A DNA stretch of 64,000 bases from Bin5 sp965220715 (GTDB lineage: Bacteria > Chloroflexota > Anaerolineae > Caldilineales > Caldilineaceae): NCBI GenBank assembly GCA_965220715.1, contig OZ244843.1, positions 5,518,001 through 5,582,000 of the forward strand. Reading direction: 5' to 3'. Position 1 is the first letter of the stretch. Every line of letters begins with the position of its first letter. The translations under genes and the position numbers were made by a program. Of the stretch, positions 18,664 through 29,201 are shown in pieces. Under the pieces are notes generated by a model, which was given only the letters and a program-made list of their open reading frames with translations, was not told the DNA's origin and ran no database searches.

Positions 18664-18955
18664 CTATTGTATGTCAGGCACGTTGCGGGTCTCGATGCCT
18701 TCCAGCAGGGTGGGGTCACCGCCAGGCGCCTCAGCCATCTTCTGCATGTTTTGCACCCTCATATTGATGAAGGAGTGCTCAAGGTCACCCGGTTCACCGG
18801 GCAGATCGTCGTCATCAAGCATGACGATAGGGACGCCTGACTCGCGGCTGATCTGGCTCGGCGCTGGTTGTCTCCGCAGGGGTTAAGGGGACACAGGCGG
18901 CCAGGAGGGGCAATAGGGCCAGGAGCGACAGTAGAATTCGGGAATTGTTGCGCAT
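18664..18955 (-). pseudogene. Truncated ZnuA-family receptor (internal deletion)
   Basis: The start codon at 18955 opens a lipoprotein signal (MRNNSRILLSLLALLPLLAAC). The frame stops about 46 codons in. From about 18850 another frame reads the receptor C-terminus: DDDLPGEPGDLEHSFINM ... GGDPTLLEGIETRNVP, ending at 18664. This aligns with DDDLPGNPGEPEHSYISM ... GGDPTLMESVETGNVP in the intact copy upstream. About 250 internal residues are missing, with a frameshift at the junction. It is a deletion remnant of a third tandem receptor between zur and the second intact copy. Confidence 0.85.
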
Positions 18956-19052
18956 GAGTAATACTCCTATTTCCCTCTTAAAGATTCATACCAGGAGTCG
19001 TCAATGTTTAGTTGGTAATCGTTATCTTCATGGTTGCTCGGCATCGTTGCAG

Positions 19053-20048
19053 CTACTGCCGAACGGATATATCCGGGCCGGGCACGTTGCCCGTTTCCAC
19101 ACTCTCCATCAAGGTGGGGTCGCCGCCGAGCGCAGTCGCCATCGTCTTAAGATTTTCCACCATCATACTGATGTAAGAATGCTCGGGTTCACCCGGATTT
19201 CCGGGCAGATCGTCGTCGCTCAAGGTACTAATATATTTTACGTCGGCTTCGCGGCCGATCTGATCAACAACTCGGGAGGGAAAGATCGCGGAGCCGAAGA
19301 TGGCGGTTACGCCGCCGTCGCGCAACTGCTCGATCAGGGCCGCAACTTCCTGGGAGGATGGTTCGGAGAAGTCGGAAGGCTGAATCGCTCCCAGGACTGT
19401 GTAACCGTAGCGGGGCGCGAAGTAGGCAAACGAGTCATGATAGGTCAACAGCTTGCGATTGTCCTGCGGGATGCTGGCCGTGGTCGCCTGGATGGCGGCA
19501 TCCAGTGCCTCGATGCGGGCGGCGAACTCGTCATAGTTGGCCTGGTAGACGGCGCCGTTGTCGGGGTCGCGAGCGGTCAGTTTGGCGCGTACGATTTCGG
19601 CATACTTGAGGGCGAAGATCGGGTCGGTCCACAGATGGGGATTGGGGCTGCCGGCTTCTTTGGGGAAGGAGAAATCGTAAACGTAGTCTTCAGGGTCGAT
19701 CACAATTTCACCCAGCAGGACGATTTCCCCGCCCTCCTTCAGGTTGGCCTCGGCCATCCTCAATGTGGACTCTTCCAGGTGCAGCCCATTGATAAAGATG
19801 ATATCGGCTTTCGACAGAATTACGACATCGGAGGGCGCCAGTTCGAAGGTATGTGAGTCGGTGCCGGCCGGCACGAGGCCGGTTAGTTCGACATGGTCGC
19901 CGGTGATATTGTAGACGATGTTGGTGATGGGGGAGACGGTGCCGACTACCTGCAGGCGTCCATCTTGCGATTCCGACCTGTCTGCTCCGCAGGCGCACAG
20001 GAGGCTCATAAGGACCAGGAGAAGGAGATTCCTGGGTGAAATACGCAT
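19053..20048 (-). CDS. Metal-binding lipoprotein receptor, ZnuA family (copy 2)
   Basis: 331 residues from ATG at 20048, lipobox LMSLLCACG; an ATG 36 bp upstream adds 12 residues before a normal signal and is less likely. The family ligands are present (DSHTFEL, NGLHLEES, LTYHDSFAYF). It lacks the long His/Asp loop, having only FSFPKEAGSPNPHLWTDP there, which suggests different affinity or metal preference from copy 1. It ends 97 bp before the third, deleted receptor. Tandem 13-bp repeats sit about 60 bp upstream and may serve as its own operator. Confidence 0.92.
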   Translation of the reverse strand: MRISPRNLLLLVLMSLLCACGADRSESQDGRLQVVGTVSPITNIVYNITGDHVELTGLVPAGTDSHTFELAPSDVVILSKADIIFINGLHLEESTLRMAEANLKEGGEIVLLGEIVIDPEDYVYDFSFPKEAGSPNPHLWTDPIFALKYAEIVRAKLTARDPDNGAVYQANYDEFAARIEALDAAIQATTASIPQDNRKLLTYHDSFAYFAPRYGYTVLGAIQPSDFSEPSSQEVAALIEQLRDGGVTAIFGSAIFPSRVVDQIGREADVKYISTLSDDDLPGNPGEPEHSYISMMVENLKTMATALGGDPTLMESVETGNVPGPDISVRQ

Positions 20049-20108
20049 AGACGCAATGCCTTTGTGTGACATGAGTAAAGACAACCTTCTCAGATTAATC
20101 GGACAGTT

Positions 20109-20134
20109 CTTTAGTACGAATCTTTAATACGAAT
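20109..20134. promoter_or_regulatory. Tandem 13-bp direct repeats upstream of znuA copy 2
   Basis: CTTTAGTACGAAT at 20109-20121 is followed directly by CTTTAATACGAAT at 20122-20134; they differ at one base. They lie 61-86 bp upstream of the receptor start in the only AT-rich stretch of the region, a position suited to promoter or operator function. Half-sites resemble short TACGAAT/ATTCGTA dyads. No function is established. Confidence 0.35.
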
Positions 20135-20232
20135 TCTTGGTATTGTCCCAATTTTAGCACTCTTCCGCCAGGCCTTCCAATTTGGATTGCATGTGCAGTG
20201 ATCGGCGCGCGAGTTGGGCTGTGGGCGGGAAC

Positions 20233-20312
20233 TGCTGGTTTGCGCCGGAGCAGCAGAGTCTCGGCATCCATGTCCACCTGCGCGGTCTTTCAGCCGGCGG
20301 CGCAGCGCATAC
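20233..20312 (-). pseudogene. Remnant of a DUF7662-like gene C-terminus
   Basis: About 80 bp is roughly 85% identical to 42843-42925, which encodes the C-terminal VDMDAETLLLRRKPAV part of the putative antitoxin at 42732-43130. The N-terminal half and the partner PIN gene are absent. A 60-residue open frame preserves MDMDAETLLLRRKPAV but then runs into unrelated sequence. This is evidently a fossil of a second copy. Confidence 0.65.
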
Positions 20313-21548
20313 AATTTGGAGAACCAGACTGGCGAACGACAGACGAAAGGGGGATCTGGAAAGGACAGACAGGGCGCTGGTCAACATGACTATCGCCATT
20401 GCGACGATGAAGATGAGCCTCTGGACACGCCTCATGGGGAGACACCCATTCAGCCCTGATCTGCAAACGAGTAGCTATGGCAGTTCCTATCATAATTTCT
20501 CTTTTGACTTCTCTCCAGACACGGAATAGACCCAGTCAATCGGTCTTGCACCGTGATCTCAAGCGATGGCTTGCCGCGCCGTCCCCGCCGGTGCATGGGC
20601 CTATACAGCCGCCCTTGGGTTGCATTGTCGTTGGCGTTCATTCCGGTTGCAGTCCCCCGTGCCCGTTTGACAAATCAATATCAGGCAACAACTCATCCTC
20701 AGTGCTCGCCTGACCTTCTCCCGGGCAGGACGACCCGCCGTTATCAGGGAAGTAATGAGAAACTCGCCCCAGATTCAGGGCGTCCCCCCGCCAATTTTTC
20801 GGCGTTTGCGCAGGACAGAAAGACATGATACAAAGTGTTCGCCATAGTCGCACGCTCACAGAGTTAGACTGGATGGTTATCATCCCCTCTTGTTCTGTGA
20901 AGCGGGCCTTTATGCCAACTGCAGGCGATGCAGCCGGCAAGAGGGCCCAATTATTCAGATCCAAAAAACTGCCGTGCAGGCAGCGGACGCGCCGATCGTC
21001 CTGACCGGCGTCTCAACTCCGCTGCCTCCTTCGCTGACAGTTTTGACGAATCCCAAGTGCGTCTGGCACAACCTATATGCCTTGGCCGCGCCGCGCGCCT
21101 GCGCGTGGCGCGCATCCAGCCAGGGGAGTTGCAGGCGTCGTGACGTCCCCCTCTGACGACGCCCCTGTTAATCGAACCGGCTGTGCGCCGATTCCGCAGA
21201 CTATGTCAGGAATCGAGCCAAAAAAGGGGTCCAGCGCCATCAACAGTTGCGGCGCCCGCCTTGAATGGTGAAGCGCCCATGATCGGGGTCCGGGGAGAGA
21301 CCAGGGGAAAGCGGGACAGCGGCACAGGACAGGCGCGCCCCAGCCGGCGTGCGCGACCGTGCGATCTGAAATTCACGCGATATGACCGCCGACTCCGCAA
21401 TTTTCGCCACTTTCAATATGGCGAGTTCAGGGGAGCGTATCGCGATTGTCGACGGAATGATATTGCATGCAATGCCTGTAACGCTGCATCGGGATGTGTG
21501 TAACGGCGATAGCAACCATTGTCCATTCACTGTCTAAGGCGGGTGTAT
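20313..21548. other. Long intergenic region, no supported gene
   Basis: About 1.2 kb between the receptor island and the FN3 protein. Many short frames overlap on both strands, but none has a ribosome-binding site plus recognisable protein. Base composition is mixed, with a CGTCCCCGCCGG-type GC-rich section near 20570. The last 100 bp probably contains the FN3 gene's promoter. Nothing further can be supported. Confidence 0.5.
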
Positions 21549-24500
21549 ATGCGTTCTGTTCGACGAAAAACTTTTCTCTTGGTGTTAGCGTGGTTCATTT
21601 TCACCGGCGCGTCAGTCCTGCTCCAGCCCTTTGGGAACAACGGCCAAACCTCTCCCCAGTTCGTTCCGCATAGCGCATATGCACAGGAAGACACGCGCGC
21701 CGTCAGCAATGTTGTCATTCAGATCAATGAAAACGGCGAGGCCGTGGTCACCTGGGCACCGCCGACCGAAGCGCCGGCCGATTATCGCATCTCCTGGACC
21801 GAGGCGGATCAGGACTTCCCATCCTATACGGAAGATCACGGCAACGCCTATCCAACAGTGCCGACCTACACGATTACCGACTTGACCCCAGGCGTTCGTT
21901 ACAAAGTAACTTTACGCGCCCGCTACAATGGGCCCGCCGGCCCTTGGACCGAGGAAATTGAATTTGACGTCCTCGCGCTGCCGACGGCCACAGCAACGGT
22001 CACAGTGACGGCGACCGATGCGCCCACGGTCACAGATACGTCGACATCGACGGCTACCGCCACCTCTATACCCGCGGTCACAGCTACGCCGACGCTTTCA
22101 CCTAGAGCCGTCAGCAATGTTGCCATTGGGATCGATGAAAACGGCTATCCCAAGGTCACCTGGAATCTGCCGACCGAGGCGCCGGCCGATTATCGCATCT
22201 CCTGGGCCGAGGCGGACCAGGACTTCCCATCTTATACGGAAGAACACGGCAACGCCTATCCAACAGTGCCGACCTACACGATTACCGACTTGACCCCAGG
22301 CGTTCGTTACAAAATAATTTTACGCGCCCGCTACAATGGGCCCGCCGGCCCCTGGACCGAAGCAGTTGAATTTGACGTCCCCGCGCTGCCGACGGCCACA
22401 GCTACGGTTACAGAGACGGCCGCGTCGACGGCTACCGCCACTTCTTCAGCCACGGTCACAGAGGCGGCCGCGTCGACGGCTACCGCCACCTCTACGGCTA
22501 CCGCCACCTCTACACCCACAATCAGAGATACACTTACCCCTACTGCTACCGCTGCGATGACGCTCCTGCCTAGAGCCGTCAGCAATGTTGTCATTCGGAT
22601 CAATGACAACGGCTATGCCGAGGTCACCTGGGCTGCGCCGACCGAAGCGCCGGCCGATTATCGCATCTCCTGGGCCGAGGCGGACCAGGGCTTCCCATCC
22701 TATACGGAAGAACACGGCAACGCCTATCCAACAGTGCCGACCTACACGATTACCGACTTGACCCCAGGCGTTCGTTACAAAATAACTTTACGCGCCCGCT
22801 ACAATGGGCCCGCCGGCCCTTGGACCGAAGCAGTTGAATTTGACGTCCCCGCGCTGCCGACAGCCACAGCTACGGTTACAGAGACGGCCGCGTCGACGGC
22901 TACCGCCACCTCTACAGCCACGGTCACAGTGACGGCCACGCCTACACCGGCGCTGGACCTTGTTCCCTTTGCCCTTCAGAGCATTGAGATTTCAAGCGAG
23001 GCTGACGGCGAACTCTCTGTTCTGTGGTCTGCTCCCAGCCAGGCGCCGACCGACTACCAGGTCCACTGGGCCAAAGCGGCGGCAGAGTACCCGGCGCTGG
23101 ACGGCAGCGTGGGCGTCATCACGCAAACGGCGACCAGTATTGCGATCAGCGGTCTGGACGAGGGCGTCGAGTACAAGGTGCGCGTGCGCGCCCGTTACTA
23201 CGACGGCAGCTATGCGGGCAATCAACAGAACGGGCCTTGGAATGAGACTAGTCATACCGTGTCAGGCACGGCGGAGAGCGTGCTGCTCCAGTTGGACGAG
23301 GAGCAGACGGCTACACCGACAGCCACAGATACACCGACAGCCACGCCCACCGATGAACCCGGGCTTATCCGAAACTTCAGGTTGACCAGCACGGAACCGG
23401 GCACGCTCACGGTAAGTTGGGATGCGGCTGCGCCCGACCCGACCGACTACCGCGTCAACTGGGCCAAGGCCAGTGAGGAGACCTTTCCGGCGTGGGATGA
23501 TCTCACGGCGAACGCTTTAGTGACAGAGACTGTATATACGATCACGGGTCTGGAGCAGGGAGTAGAGTACAAAGTGCGAATGCGCGCCCGCTACTTCCAG
23601 GGCGACTACGAAGTGCATCTCAGTAGCGGCCCGTGGGTGGAGGGAACGGCGCGGGTCACCGCCTCGCCGCCGACAGCCACGGCCACGGCTACGGCGACGC
23701 CCACGCAAGCCCCGACAGCCACGGCCACGGCTACGGCTACGCCCACGCAGGCCCCGACAGCCACGCCCACGCAAGCCCTGACAGCCACGCCCACGCTGAC
23801 GCATACCCCCACTTCCACGCCTAGTCCCACGGCGACGCCCACGGCCACGCCGACAGCCACGCCGACAGCCACGGCTACCGCCACCTCTACAGCCACGGTC
23901 ACAGTGACGGCCACGCCTACGCCGGCGCTGGACCTTGTTCCCTTTGCCCTTCAGAGCATTGAGATTTCAAGCGAGGCTGACGGCGAACTCTCTGTTCTGT
24001 GGTCTGCTCCCAGCCAGGCGCCGACCGACTACCAGGTCCACTGGGCCAAAGCGGCGGCAGAGTACCCGGCGCTGGACGGCAGCGTGGGCGTCATCACGCA
24101 AACGGCGACCAGTATTGCGATCACCGGTCTGGACGAGGGCGTCGAGTACAAGGTGCGCGTGCGCGCCCGTTACTACGACGGCAGCTATGCGGACAATCAA
24201 CAGAACGGGCCTTGGAATGAGACTAGTCATACCGTGTCAGGCACGGCGGAGAGCGTGCTGCTCCAGTTGGACGAGGAGCAGACGGCTACACCGACCGCCA
24301 CGGCCACGGCCACAGTTACGCCGACCGATGCGCCCACGGTCACACCTACGCCGACGCTCTTGCCTAGAGCCGTCGGCAATGTTGTCATTCGGATCAATGA
24401 CAACGGCGAGGCCGTGGTCACCTGGGCTGCGCCGACCGAAGCGCCGGCCGATTATCGCATCTCATGGGCCGAGGCGGACCAGGACTTCCCATCCTATACG

Positions 24501-27500
24501 GAAGAACACGGCAACGCCTATCCAACAGTGCCGACCTACACGATTACCGACTTGACCCCAGGCGTTCGTTACAAAATAACTTTACGCGCCCGCTACAATG
24601 GGCCCGCCGGCCCTTGGACCGAAGCAGTTGAATTTGACGTCCCCGCGCTGCCGACAGCCACAGCTACGGTCACAGAGACGGCCGCGTCAACGGCTACCGC
24701 CACCTCTACAGCCACGGTCACAGTGACGGCCACGCCTACGCCGGCGCTGGACCTTGTTCCCTTTACCCTTCAGAGCATTGAGATTTCAAGCGAGGCTGAC
24801 GGCGAACTCTCCGTTCTGTGGTCTGCTCCCAGCCAGGCGCCGACCGACTACCAGGTCCACTGGGCCAAAGCGGCGGCGGAGTACCCGGCGCTGGACGGCA
24901 GCGTGGGCGTCATCACGCAAACGGCGACCAGCATTGCGATCACCGGTCTGGACGAGGGCGTAGAGTACAAGGTGCGCGTGCGCGCCCGTTACTACGACGG
25001 CAGCTATGCGGACAATCAACAGGACGGGCCCTGGAATGAGACTAGTCATACCGTGTCAGGCACGGCGGAGAGCGTGCAGCTCCAGTTGGACGAGGAGCAG
25101 ACGGTGGAGCCGGCCCTTGTTCCCTTTGCCCTTCTGAGCATTGAGATTTCAAGCGAGGCTGACGGCGAACTCTCTGTTCTGTGGTCTGCTCCCAGCCAGG
25201 CGCCGACCGACTACCAGGTCCACTGGGCCAAAGCGGCGGCAGAGTACCCGGCGCTGGACGGCAGCGTGGGCGTCATCACGCAAACGGCGACCAGTATTGC
25301 GATCACCGGTCTGGACGAGGGCGTAGAGTACAAGGTGCGCGTGCGCGCCCGCTACTACGACGGCAGCTATGCGGGCAATCAACAGAACGGGCTTTGGAAT
25401 GAGGAGAGGTTCACGGTGCCAGGCACGGCGGAGAGCGTGCAGAACCAGTTGGACGAGGGGCAGACGGTGGAGCCGGCCCTTGTTCCCTTTACCCTTCAGA
25501 GCATTGGGATTTCAAGCGAGGCTGACGGCGAACTCTCCGTTCTGTGGTCTGCTCCCAGCCAGGCGCCGACCGACTACCAGGTCCACTGGGCCAAAACGGC
25601 GGCAGAGTACCCGGCGCTGGACGGCAGCGTGGGCGTCATCACGCAAACGGCGACCAGCATTACGATCAGCGGTCTGGACGAGGGCGTAGAGTACAAGGTG
25701 CGCGTGCGCGCCCGCTACTACGACGGCAGCTATGCGGACAATCAACAGAACGGACCTTGGAATGAGGAGAGGTTCACGGTGCCAGGCACGGCGGACAGCG
25801 TGCAGATCCGGTTGGACGAGGATCAGACGGTGGAGCCGGCCCTTGTTCCCTATACCATTCTGAGCATCGGGACCTCAAGCCTGGCTGACGGCGAACTCTC
25901 CGTTCTGTGGTCTGCTCCCAGCCAGGCGCCGACCGACTACCAGGTCCACTGGGCCAAAGCGGCGGCAGAGTACCCGGCGCTGGACGGCAGCGTGGGCGTC
26001 ATCACGCAAACGGCGACCAGCATTACGATCACCGGTCTGGACGAGGGCGTCGAGTACAAGGTGCGCGTGCGCGCCCGCTACTACGACGGCAGCTATGCGG
26101 ACAATCCACAGGACGGGCCCTGGAATGAGACAAGGCATACGGTGTCAGGCGACCTGGCTGTTCCGCCGCTCCAGGAGGACCCGGAACCCTCGCCGACACC
26201 GGCGCCCAAGGGCTATATCGCTCCGGTTGTGCTGACAAGCCCGGAAGCGGGTCAACTGACAGTCAGCTGGGCGGCGCCCGGCGAAGTTCCCCGCTATTTT
26301 GAGGTTCAGTGGGTAAGATACGGCCGCTCTTACTCCTACGCCGGTAGCACGTGGGTGGCCGGACTGACAACATCCCACACGATCACTGGGCTGGACTCGG
26401 GCATGTTCTACAAGGCGCGCGTGCGCACCGGCTACGTGGAAGAGAATCGGTGTTGTCCTGGCACGCACAGAACCTTTCATTACCACTGGTATAGTGCAAC
26501 AGACCCGGTGTCTGCAGGTCCTACGCCGGTGCCGACCGAAGCACCGCCGGAGTCCAGCCTGGCAACGAGCGCAGACGCGCCGACTAATCTCAGAGCCGTT
26601 GCGGGCCACGACAGGGTCCAGCTGAGGTGGAACGCCCCCGCAGACCTTGCAGGCCTTGACGGTTACCGCATCATGCGCGGCGCCGGTTCCGACGGTGAGC
26701 TGTCCGCCCTGGTGCTGGATACGAACAGCACGACGACCAGCTACACCGACGAGAGCGTGATGTCCTTAACCTCGTACAGATATGCGGTGGCGGCGCTGAT
26801 CACGGACACCGTGCATACGGAGTCGGACATGATCAGCGTCAGGACCCTGGACGCGCCGGCGGCAGCGCCGACAGCGGTGCCCCACCCGGCCAGCCCTTAT
26901 GATTCCTTTGGGAGACCACAGCTGTCGGTGGGCGTGAAGCGGCACCACCACTTCAACGATGCGGACGAAGTCAAAGGGTGGCCGATCGATCTGCAGGCCA
27001 ACCGCGCCTACCGCGTCACGTTGTACGACCCGACAGTCAACGAGGACCATTTGCACCAGGGCAGCACAGTTGGCAGTCTCGAGACGACCGGTACGGAGGT
27101 TGAACTCCCCACGCACAGCCATGAACGTCACCTTGGCGTCGCCAAGATCGTTGACGAGGACGGCGCTGAATTGCGTTTCCTGAATGCACTGACCATCGGC
27201 GGCACCAGGGGCCGCGTGTCCGGCACTTACCTCAACGACCCGAACGACCCGGGCGAATTAACGTATGTCTTCATCGCCAGGCGCACCGGCCCGCACTATA
27301 TCTTCACCTTCTCGGTTGCCGCCGACGTCAAGTCCTCGATCAAGGTATCCGAAGTGAGGGACCTTCCCAACAGTCCTTCGCCCTCGGCGCGGCAGCTCTT
27401 TTGGCTTAGAGGCTCGTCGGGATTAGGCAGCAGCCCCAGACCCTTTTCTGTCTTCAGTTACTGGCATGGGGCGATCCAGTCCAACAACGACGTGGACTGG

Positions 27501-28163
27501 TACAGAGTCCAGTTGCAAGCGAACAGAGGCTACTCCTTTAGTGTAGCGTCGTTACTCTCCAGTGGCACCAACACCACCGCGCAGTACAAGGTCAAAGGGC
27601 TCATCGGTCCGGACGGCACTACAAGGGTAGGTGACACGGGGGGCGGAAGGACCAGCTTTTCCTACTTGGTGCCACGCGGAGCCGGGGGCACATACTACGT
27701 CGGCGTTGCAAACAGGAGACAAAACGATATCGGCTTTTACACGGTCAATGTCGAAGAGGCGGATGTGCCCGACAACACCGGCGGGCCGACGCTCCGTGTT
27801 GGAGAGACGTATGCCTCCTTCATCAACCACAGAGGCGACCAGGACTGGTACAGGATAGAACTGGACAATACGAGGAACTACCGCATACGCGCCTACGGCG
27901 GTTGGGGAAACAATGGCCTGGTCAAGTCGCTCGCGATCAAGAAACCACGTGACGGCACCATGAACAATATGGAGGTCTCGTCCGGCTTTCAGTCCACACC
28001 CCTGACTTCATACCCGCCAAATGTGAGGACGGCCTACAAGGCGGCCATCTTCAAACCGAGCGCATCCGGCACCTACTATATCGTGATTAGCTATCATTCT
28101 GAGGGGATTGGCCTGAAGGTTGGTGGGTACTATGTCATCGTGGAAGACACCGGAGCCCGCTAA
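21549..28163 (+). CDS. Giant secreted protein with 13 fibronectin type III modules and C-terminal PPC-like domains
   Basis: 2204 residues from ATG at 21549. The N-terminus RRKTFLLVLAWFIFTGAS is a hydrophobic signal, with likely cleavage after AYA (about residue 45). Thirteen FN3 modules follow, recognisable by ADYRISW or TDYQVHW and the YKVRVRARY-type F-G strand. They are separated by Thr/Pro/Ala linkers (TATATPT), probably extended and possibly glycosylated. From about 26900 the C-terminus changes to beta-rich repeats with DVDWYRVQL and DQDWYRIEL, the pattern of bacterial pre-peptidase C-terminal domains. No sortase motif or membrane anchor is seen. Modules 4, 6 and 8-11 are almost identical at DNA level, implying recent duplication or conversion. 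Likely a surface adhesion or matrix protein. Confidence 0.9.
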   Translation: MRSVRRKTFLLVLAWFIFTGASVLLQPFGNNGQTSPQFVPHSAYAQEDTRAVSNVVIQINENGEAVVTWAPPTEAPADYRISWTEADQDFPSYTEDHGNAYPTVPTYTITDLTPGVRYKVTLRARYNGPAGPWTEEIEFDVLALPTATATVTVTATDAPTVTDTSTSTATATSIPAVTATPTLSPRAVSNVAIGIDENGYPKVTWNLPTEAPADYRISWAEADQDFPSYTEEHGNAYPTVPTYTITDLTPGVRYKIILRARYNGPAGPWTEAVEFDVPALPTATATVTETAASTATATSSATVTEAAASTATATSTATATSTPTIRDTLTPTATAAMTLLPRAVSNVVIRINDNGYAEVTWAAPTEAPADYRISWAEADQGFPSYTEEHGNAYPTVPTYTITDLTPGVRYKITLRARYNGPAGPWTEAVEFDVPALPTATATVTETAASTATATSTATVTVTATPTPALDLVPFALQSIEISSEADGELSVLWSAPSQAPTDYQVHWAKAAAEYPALDGSVGVITQTATSIAISGLDEGVEYKVRVRARYYDGSYAGNQQNGPWNETSHTVSGTAESVLLQLDEEQTATPTATDTPTATPTDEPGLIRNFRLTSTEPGTLTVSWDAAAPDPTDYRVNWAKASEETFPAWDDLTANALVTETVYTITGLEQGVEYKVRMRARYFQGDYEVHLSSGPWVEGTARVTASPPTATATATATPTQAPTATATATATPTQAPTATPTQALTATPTLTHTPTSTPSPTATPTATPTATPTATATATSTATVTVTATPTPALDLVPFALQSIEISSEADGELSVLWSAPSQAPTDYQVHWAKAAAEYPALDGSVGVITQTATSIAITGLDEGVEYKVRVRARYYDGSYADNQQNGPWNETSHTVSGTAESVLLQLDEEQTATPTATATATVTPTDAPTVTPTPTLLPRAVGNVVIRINDNGEAVVTWAAPTEAPADYRISWAEADQDFPSYTEEHGNAYPTVPTYTITDLTPGVRYKITLRARYNGPAGPWTEAVEFDVPALPTATATVTETAASTATATSTATVTVTATPTPALDLVPFTLQSIEISSEADGELSVLWSAPSQAPTDYQVHWAKAAAEYPALDGSVGVITQTATSIAITGLDEGVEYKVRVRARYYDGSYADNQQDGPWNETSHTVSGTAESVQLQLDEEQTVEPALVPFALLSIEISSEADGELSVLWSAPSQAPTDYQVHWAKAAAEYPALDGSVGVITQTATSIAITGLDEGVEYKVRVRARYYDGSYAGNQQNGLWNEERFTVPGTAESVQNQLDEGQTVEPALVPFTLQSIGISSEADGELSVLWSAPSQAPTDYQVHWAKTAAEYPALDGSVGVITQTATSITISGLDEGVEYKVRVRARYYDGSYADNQQNGPWNEERFTVPGTADSVQIRLDEDQTVEPALVPYTILSIGTSSLADGELSVLWSAPSQAPTDYQVHWAKAAAEYPALDGSVGVITQTATSITITGLDEGVEYKVRVRARYYDGSYADNPQDGPWNETRHTVSGDLAVPPLQEDPEPSPTPAPKGYIAPVVLTSPEAGQLTVSWAAPGEVPRYFEVQWVRYGRSYSYAGSTWVAGLTTSHTITGLDSGMFYKARVRTGYVEENRCCPGTHRTFHYHWYSATDPVSAGPTPVPTEAPPESSLATSADAPTNLRAVAGHDRVQLRWNAPADLAGLDGYRIMRGAGSDGELSALVLDTNSTTTSYTDESVMSLTSYRYAVAALITDTVHTESDMISVRTLDAPAAAPTAVPHPASPYDSFGRPQLSVGVKRHHHFNDADEVKGWPIDLQANRAYRVTLYDPTVNEDHLHQGSTVGSLETTGTEVELPTHSHERHLGVAKIVDEDGAELRFLNALTIGGTRGRVSGTYLNDPNDPGELTYVFIARRTGPHYIFTFSVAADVKSSIKVSEVRDLPNSPSPSARQLFWLRGSSGLGSSPRPFSVFSYWHGAIQSNNDVDWYRVQLQANRGYSFSVASLLSSGTNTTAQYKVKGLIGPDGTTRVGDTGGGRTSFSYLVPRGAGGTYYVGVANRRQNDIGFYTVNVEEADVPDNTGGPTLRVGETYASFINHRGDQDWYRIELDNTRNYRIRAYGGWGNNGLVKSLAIKKPRDGTMNNMEVSSGFQSTPLTSYPPNVRTAYKAAIFKPSASGTYYIVISYHSEGIGLKVGGYYVIVEDTGAR

Positions 28164-28175
28164 ACGCGGGGTTTG

Positions 28176-28215
28176 GGAGGAGCGGGGGAACAGGGCGCCT
28201 TCGCTCCTCCTTGTC
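28176..28215 (+). terminator. Candidate terminator after the FN3 gene
   Basis: A 9-bp perfect stem, GGAGGAGCG / CGCTCCTCC, with a 17-base loop, is followed by TTGTCT. It starts 12 bp after the FN3 stop codon. The T-tract is weak, so it may be a pause site or need a factor. Confidence 0.45.
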
Positions 28216-29201
28216 TATGCGCTTGGAGATGCCTCCGCCCGATGCCCCGCGGCAATACCGTCAACGGCACTGCAGATGCGCGCAAGGCATATGCAGCCAG
28301 GATCGACAGCCTGAACCGGACCACCGCCCATTTCACTGCGCACCCTTGCGACGCGACACATTCGCGCAGCAGGCCCGCCCCCTGTGCACTGATGATATGG
28401 TGTTAAACCCGGCAACGCTTCTCCCAGGCGCGAACTCCATACCGCGGAACGGGGGCGGCCTGTTCATTTCTGATTGCGGCCAACTCGAATCCCTGCCCTA
28501 TGTGATCACCTCGCCATCAGATACCCAGGCCCAGTCCCCTGCTGTCCACACCCAGCTTCAGGCAACTTGGGGAAGCTCATCCCATGAAGGTACACACACG
28601 CTGCCAACTGAACGAGCGCCGCCAATGGCCTCTGCAGGCCGCCGTCTGCAGGAGAAACACGTCTCGCCGTCCCGCGCAAAGCTGTGACAACCAGGACGCA
28701 GGCCTTCTTTCCGGCTCAAGGCCCAAAGCGGCCGCAGACGACAACGCCCGCGTGCGTGCGGATCCCGCGCCTTCCGGTCACGGCTGGGGCGCACGCCGGC
28801 ATTAGCGTCGCATGGCAGATTCGACGCCGGAAAGAGTGGTTTTCGCCGGTATCCGGGCATTATGTGGGCTTGCCGGCGGAAGTTTCGAGGCGCTGAGAGG
28901 CGTTCGAAGCGCTTTTGCGGTGGTTTCGGAACTACGGAAGCCTTGCAGTTCGAAGCGGTTGCCCTGCGTTGGCGGGGGCTGCCTCATGTGCAGGCGGGAT
29001 GGCCGCGGCTATCCCGCAGTGTGTGTGACCGCGCGGGCGCGCTGGCATATGTGTTTCTTTCAAGTCCGGCCGCCCCCCGTTCCACAGGTGGATGATACGA
29101 CGACTGCCGCGGGGCAGATGGGGTTCTTCCCGAGTACACGCCTGAAGGCGCACAGGAGGCTGGCCGGGAACTGTGTGTTATTGGGGGGCTCTTTCTCCTT
29201 T
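28216..29201. other. Intergenic region without supported genes
   Basis: Nearly 1 kb. Several 70-150-residue frames exist on both strands, but they overlap each other, lack ribosome-binding sites and resemble no protein I know. Codon-like composition is not maintained along any one frame. Nothing is annotated here. Confidence 0.5.
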
